A DNA stretch of 25,253 bases, from NCBI GenBank assembly GCA_002322035.1, contig DCNF01000089.1:7407-32659 (forward strand), in the 5' to 3' direction. The DNA is from Geobacter sp. UBA1603. GTDB lineage: Bacteria; Desulfobacterota; Desulfuromonadia; Geobacterales; Pseudopelobacteraceae. Shown here piece after piece: positions 22,631 to 25,253 of this stretch; position 1 is the stretch's first letter; every line of letters starts with the position of its first letter. The notes below the pieces were generated by a model that had not been told where the DNA came from, did not search any database, and saw nothing but the letters and a program-made list of their open reading frames with translations. A program made the translations under genes and the position numbers.

Positions 22631-23887
22631 TTATGCTGACGTGTAGCGGGTCCCGGAACAGTATACGTCTTCAACGGTACCCTGTCTGATCATTCGTTCA
22701 AGCAGCCCATTTTCTCCGCAACCGATATTCCGGATAACCTGAAAATCGGCCCGCCGGCCTGGTGCCAGACTGCCAGCATCTCCGGAGAGGCCGAGGGCGG
22801 CCGCTCCGCCGGTGGTCGCCATGCGCAGGGCATCTGCCGGTGACAGTTCCCGGGGAAAGGCGTCAAGCGCAAAACGCATCTCATCCCACAGTGAGAGTGA
22901 GTTGTTGCTGGCCAGGGAATCGGTGCCGAGCGCCAGGGGGATGCCCAGCTTTTTGAACAGGGCCACCGGCGCTTTCCCCACATCAAGGATCTCGTTGCTG
23001 CGGGGGCAGAGGCAGATGCTGCATCCCCGCTCTTTGAGAATCCGGGCATCATCGAGGGTGACGTGGACGCAGTGCACCGCCATGGTCGATGGGGTTAACA
23101 GGCCGGAGCGGTCAAGAAGGGTGGTCGATGAGACGCGTCGCGGCGGCATGAGGAACTGTTCCCAGCCGACAAAGGGATAGAGTTCGTCGGCAATCTGCCC
23201 CGTACTGTCGAATACGAACTCAACCTCTGCCGGTGATTCCGACAGGTGCAGGGAAACAGGCAGTCCGTTCTGGCGAATCGCTGCGGCAACGGCCCCCATG
23301 GGATCTTCGCCGAGGGTATAGGGGGCATGGGGCGAGAGTGCCGGGCGGTGTAGGTCTCCAGCAAGGCTTTTGCAGTGGTGGAGCGCGTCAGCCAGGCGTG
23401 GTGCGAAGCGGGACGACTCGTGCCCCAGCACTTCAAAGTAAATCCGGCTCGCGGCTGGTGATGACAGATGCGTGGGGAGCAGGTCGTAGCGGGTGAGGAT
23501 GTCGCCGATGGTGGTTGTGCCTGACGAGATGCATTTACTGATCCCGGCTGACAGGGAAGCGGTGAAGTCCGTTGATTCGATGCGCCGGGTTATTTTCACC
23601 AGCTGGATGATCCAGTCCACGAAACGGCGCGGTGAGTAGCCCATTCCGTTCTTCTCGCGCCAGGCAGGAAAGTTGGTTAGTTCCAGATGGGTGTGAGCGT
23701 TGACGAATCCGGGTATGATGGCGGCGTCGGCATGCTCCGTCACCGGTACGGAGTAGCGGGCCGTGAGGTCCGACAGGCTACCGGTCGCCTCAATCCGGCC
23801 GTTGTGGACCAGCAGCGCACCTTTTTCAAGCGGAGGTACGTCGGGATTGACAAGCCATGCGGCGGTATGGATGACGGCGTCGGGCAT
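22631..23887 (-). CDS. Amidohydrolase-superfamily protein (deaminase or chlorohydrolase-like)
   Basis: This 418-residue metal-dependent hydrolase belongs to the cytosine deaminase/TrzN/MtaD-like branch of the amidohydrolase superfamily. A small beta domain at the ends (KGALLVHNGRIEATG and GSLAPGRRADFQVI) surrounds the barrel. Metal residues are visible: His65 and His67 in FVNAHTHLEL, His214 in SLHLSESPAEVEF with Glu217, His272 in AVHCVHVT, and Asp323 in ALGTDSLASN. SPHAPYT at 185-191 is typical of nucleoside-type deaminases. Likely substrates are purine-like amino compounds, for example S-adenosylhomocysteine, methylthioadenosine or aminofutalosine, but I cannot pick one. The start at 23887 has GAGG closely upstream; the frame is open for 30 more codons into the decarboxylase gene and is rejected. 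It lies 23 nt after the decarboxylase stop. Confidence 0.88.
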   Translation of the reverse strand: MPDAVIHTAAWLVNPDVPPLEKGALLVHNGRIEATGSLSDLTARYSVPVTEHADAAIIPGFVNAHTHLELTNFPAWREKNGMGYSPRRFVDWIIQLVKITRRIESTDFTASLSAGISKCISSGTTTIGDILTRYDLLPTHLSSPAASRIYFEVLGHESSRFAPRLADALHHCKSLAGDLHRPALSPHAPYTLGEDPMGAVAAAIRQNGLPVSLHLSESPAEVEFVFDSTGQIADELYPFVGWEQFLMPPRRVSSTTLLDRSGLLTPSTMAVHCVHVTLDDARILKERGCSICLCPRSNEILDVGKAPVALFKKLGIPLALGTDSLASNNSLSLWDEMRFALDAFPRELSPADALRMATTGGAAALGLSGDAGSLAPGRRADFQVIRNIGCGENGLLERMIRQGTVEDVYCSGTRYTSA

Positions 23888-23910
23888 GGGATCCTCGCGA
23901 GAAGAATTTT

Positions 23911-25253
23911 TCAATTTTCGAGAAAGGTAATTCTGTTGAGCAGATCGACGATGTCTGCTCTGGCAGCGATTTCGCACTGCTCTTCAAGTACGGACGACAG
24001 TATTTCATCGGTGGTGAGCGGGTTGGCAAGGACGCTGCGTAATACGGTGATTTCTTCGTCGTAACGGGAGGTGCGCAGGCGGGTGCGGGAGACGAAGGTC
24101 CTGCCCGCCTCACGCTGGTGTTTCTGGAGCAGTTGGCAGACCTGGTCGAGGGTGGTGTTGATGCGGCTGCACTCATCGGTCGAGGCGTCGGCCAGATGCC
24201 GTTGCACGGTTGCCGGACAGTAGCGGTAGGTGAGGATGTTCAGTTCCGGTTCGCTGGTCAGCTCGAAATCGGGATGTTGCAGGATCATGGCGGCAAAGGT
24301 GCGGGCCCGCTCTATCCCCAGATCGATCAGCAGCTCATAACCCTTGCGGCCGATGATGGAGAGGCCGGCATGGACCAGAAGCGCCATGCCGGGACGTGAT
24401 CCCTCCAGGGTATGGCTTCCCAGGTCTTTTGAGCCGTGGCGCAGGATGTAGTTGGCGTGGTGTTCGATGGCCTCGGCAGCGGTCGGGTTCCTGAAGACCA
24501 CCATGCCGGAGCCCATTGGAACGTAGAGCTGCTTATGAGCGTCGATGGTGACGGAGTCGGCCCGTTCGATACCGGCCAGCAGATGGCGGTGACGGTCGGA
24601 GAAAAGTGTTGGCCCGCCCCAGGCGGCATCAACATGGAAGTGGCAGCCGAATTCAGCCGACAGGTCGGCCAGATCTTCAAGCGGGTCCACGTTGCCGGTT
24701 TCGGTTGTTCCGGCGATACCAACCAAGGCCAACGGCAGGATGTTCCCGTCGCGCAGGCGTCGATACTCGTCACGCACCGCCTTCAGGTCGATGCGGTTGT
24801 GGGCGTCGGTCCTCACCTTGACCAGGTGGTCCCGGCCGATGCCGAGCAGGTCGGCTGCCTTACCGAAGGAGTAGTGGCCACGCTCTGATACCAGTACGGC
24901 GATCCCGTCGCAGCCGCGGTGGCGCAGGGCGCGGCCAAATCCCTCCTTGGCGATTCCCTGGAAGTCTCCGTTCGGGGCGAAGAGACGGTTTCTTGCCACC
25001 CAGAGGGCCGTGATGTTGGCGATGGTTCCGCCTGAACAGAACGCGCCGAGCGCCGCCTGGCTGTTGTGGATCCAGGGGGGGTAGAAAGCGTCGTCACGTC
25101 GGTAGACCAGTCTGTGCAGCATGGCCAGCACCTGCCGCTCCAGCGGCGTAAATGCCTTGGAAGTCTCAACTTTGACCAGATTCTGGTTGAGAGCGGTCAT
25201 CAGCCGCGCCAGGGGAAGCATGAAGTAGGGGAGCGCCGAGGTCATGTGGCCGA
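23911..25253 (-). CDS. PLP-dependent amino acid decarboxylase, PanP-like (partial, 5' end outside the window)
   Basis: At least 446 residues of a group II pyridoxal-phosphate decarboxylase. The frame stays open to the window edge, and the first visible residues (GHMTSALPYFMLP) are internal to the family, so the true start lies beyond base 25253. Numbering from that Met: SGGTIANITA (71-80), SERGHYSFGKAADLLGIG (substrate/PLP pocket), HVDAAWGG with Asp206, and IDAHKQLY with the Schiff-base Lys238. The overall look is that of the aspartate/glutamate decarboxylase-like PanP group, which can make beta-alanine for coenzyme A; glutamate or tyrosine decarboxylase activity cannot be excluded from sequence alone. 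The C-terminal region (about 300-444) is complete. It is the first visible gene of the four-gene minus-strand operon. Confidence 0.87.
   Translation of the reverse strand, partial: GHMTSALPYFMLPLARLMTALNQNLVKVETSKAFTPLERQVLAMLHRLVYRRDDAFYPPWIHNSQAALGAFCSGGTIANITALWVARNRLFAPNGDFQGIAKEGFGRALRHRGCDGIAVLVSERGHYSFGKAADLLGIGRDHLVKVRTDAHNRIDLKAVRDEYRRLRDGNILPLALVGIAGTTETGNVDPLEDLADLSAEFGCHFHVDAAWGGPTLFSDRHRHLLAGIERADSVTIDAHKQLYVPMGSGMVVFRNPTAAEAIEHHANYILRHGSKDLGSHTLEGSRPGMALLVHAGLSIIGRKGYELLIDLGIERARTFAAMILQHPDFELTSEPELNILTYRYCPATVQRHLADASTDECSRINTTLDQVCQLLQKHQREAGRTFVSRTRLRTSRYDEEITVLRSVLANPLTTDEILSSVLEEQCEIAARADIVDLLNRITFLEN

Overview
The window looks like chromosomal DNA from a GC-rich (by eye high-50s percent), Gram-negative, envelope-rich, signalling-rich bacterium. 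My best guess is a Geobacter/Pelobacter-type member of the Desulfuromonadota. The reasons are a sensor kinase with a periplasmic c-type haem site (DUF3365/Tll0287-like), dense two-component, chemotaxis and c-di-GMP genes, a heptose (LPS) gene, MreB, and lspA next to ileS. This is inference from gene content; there is no rRNA or other marker. I see no prophage, insertion sequence, CRISPR array, tRNA or rRNA.

Layout. (1) 1-2351, plus strand: a LarA-family (nickel-pincer racemase type) protein and hemB, closed by a strong hairpin terminator that also serves the opposing genes. (2) 2357-5409, minus strand: an envelope group read from right to left, namely a DUF948 membrane protein, a YtxH protein, a terminator, a YihY/BrkB membrane protein, a LysM-YkuD L,D-transpeptidase and a small exported protein. 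(3) 5519-8238, minus strand: mreB, a terminator, then a family-2 glycosyltransferase overlapping gmhA. (4) 8363-15011, minus strand: a signal-transduction island with a haem-binding sensor kinase, a chemoreceptor, then cheW, a PAS-HisKA-receiver-HPt protein and a receiver-HD-GYP phosphodiesterase. (5) 15208-21016, plus strand: a compact five-gene operon ileS, CBS-GGDEF diguanylate cyclase, lspA, GDT1-family transporter and TerC/Alx-family transporter, joined by short gaps and two 4-nt overlaps. (6) 21040-25253, minus strand: a PLP-dependent decarboxylase (PanP-like, cut by the window edge), an amidohydrolase, a VWA/DUF2201-like protein and an unrecognised 135-residue protein, closely spaced as one operon.

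How they work together. The best candidate for something less ordinary is the signalling island. A phosphorelay-like protein there keeps its histidine, receiver and HPt modules but has no ATPase domain, so it must be phosphorylated by another kinase. It sits between CheW and an HD-GYP response regulator, with a haem-containing kinase and a chemoreceptor just upstream. This suggests, without proving, a redox or gas input that controls c-di-GMP breakdown. A second point is the translationally coupled pair of predicted cation (probably manganese) exporters behind lspA. Other points are enzyme-like proteins whose usual key residues are missing (a glycosyltransferase without DXD, a VWA protein with HLVKH in place of HExxH) and two intrinsic terminators placed directly against the next start codon. 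Most of the remainder is ordinary housekeeping. Start codons were chosen from Shine-Dalgarno positions and N-terminal plausibility; where a longer frame is open, the entry says so.
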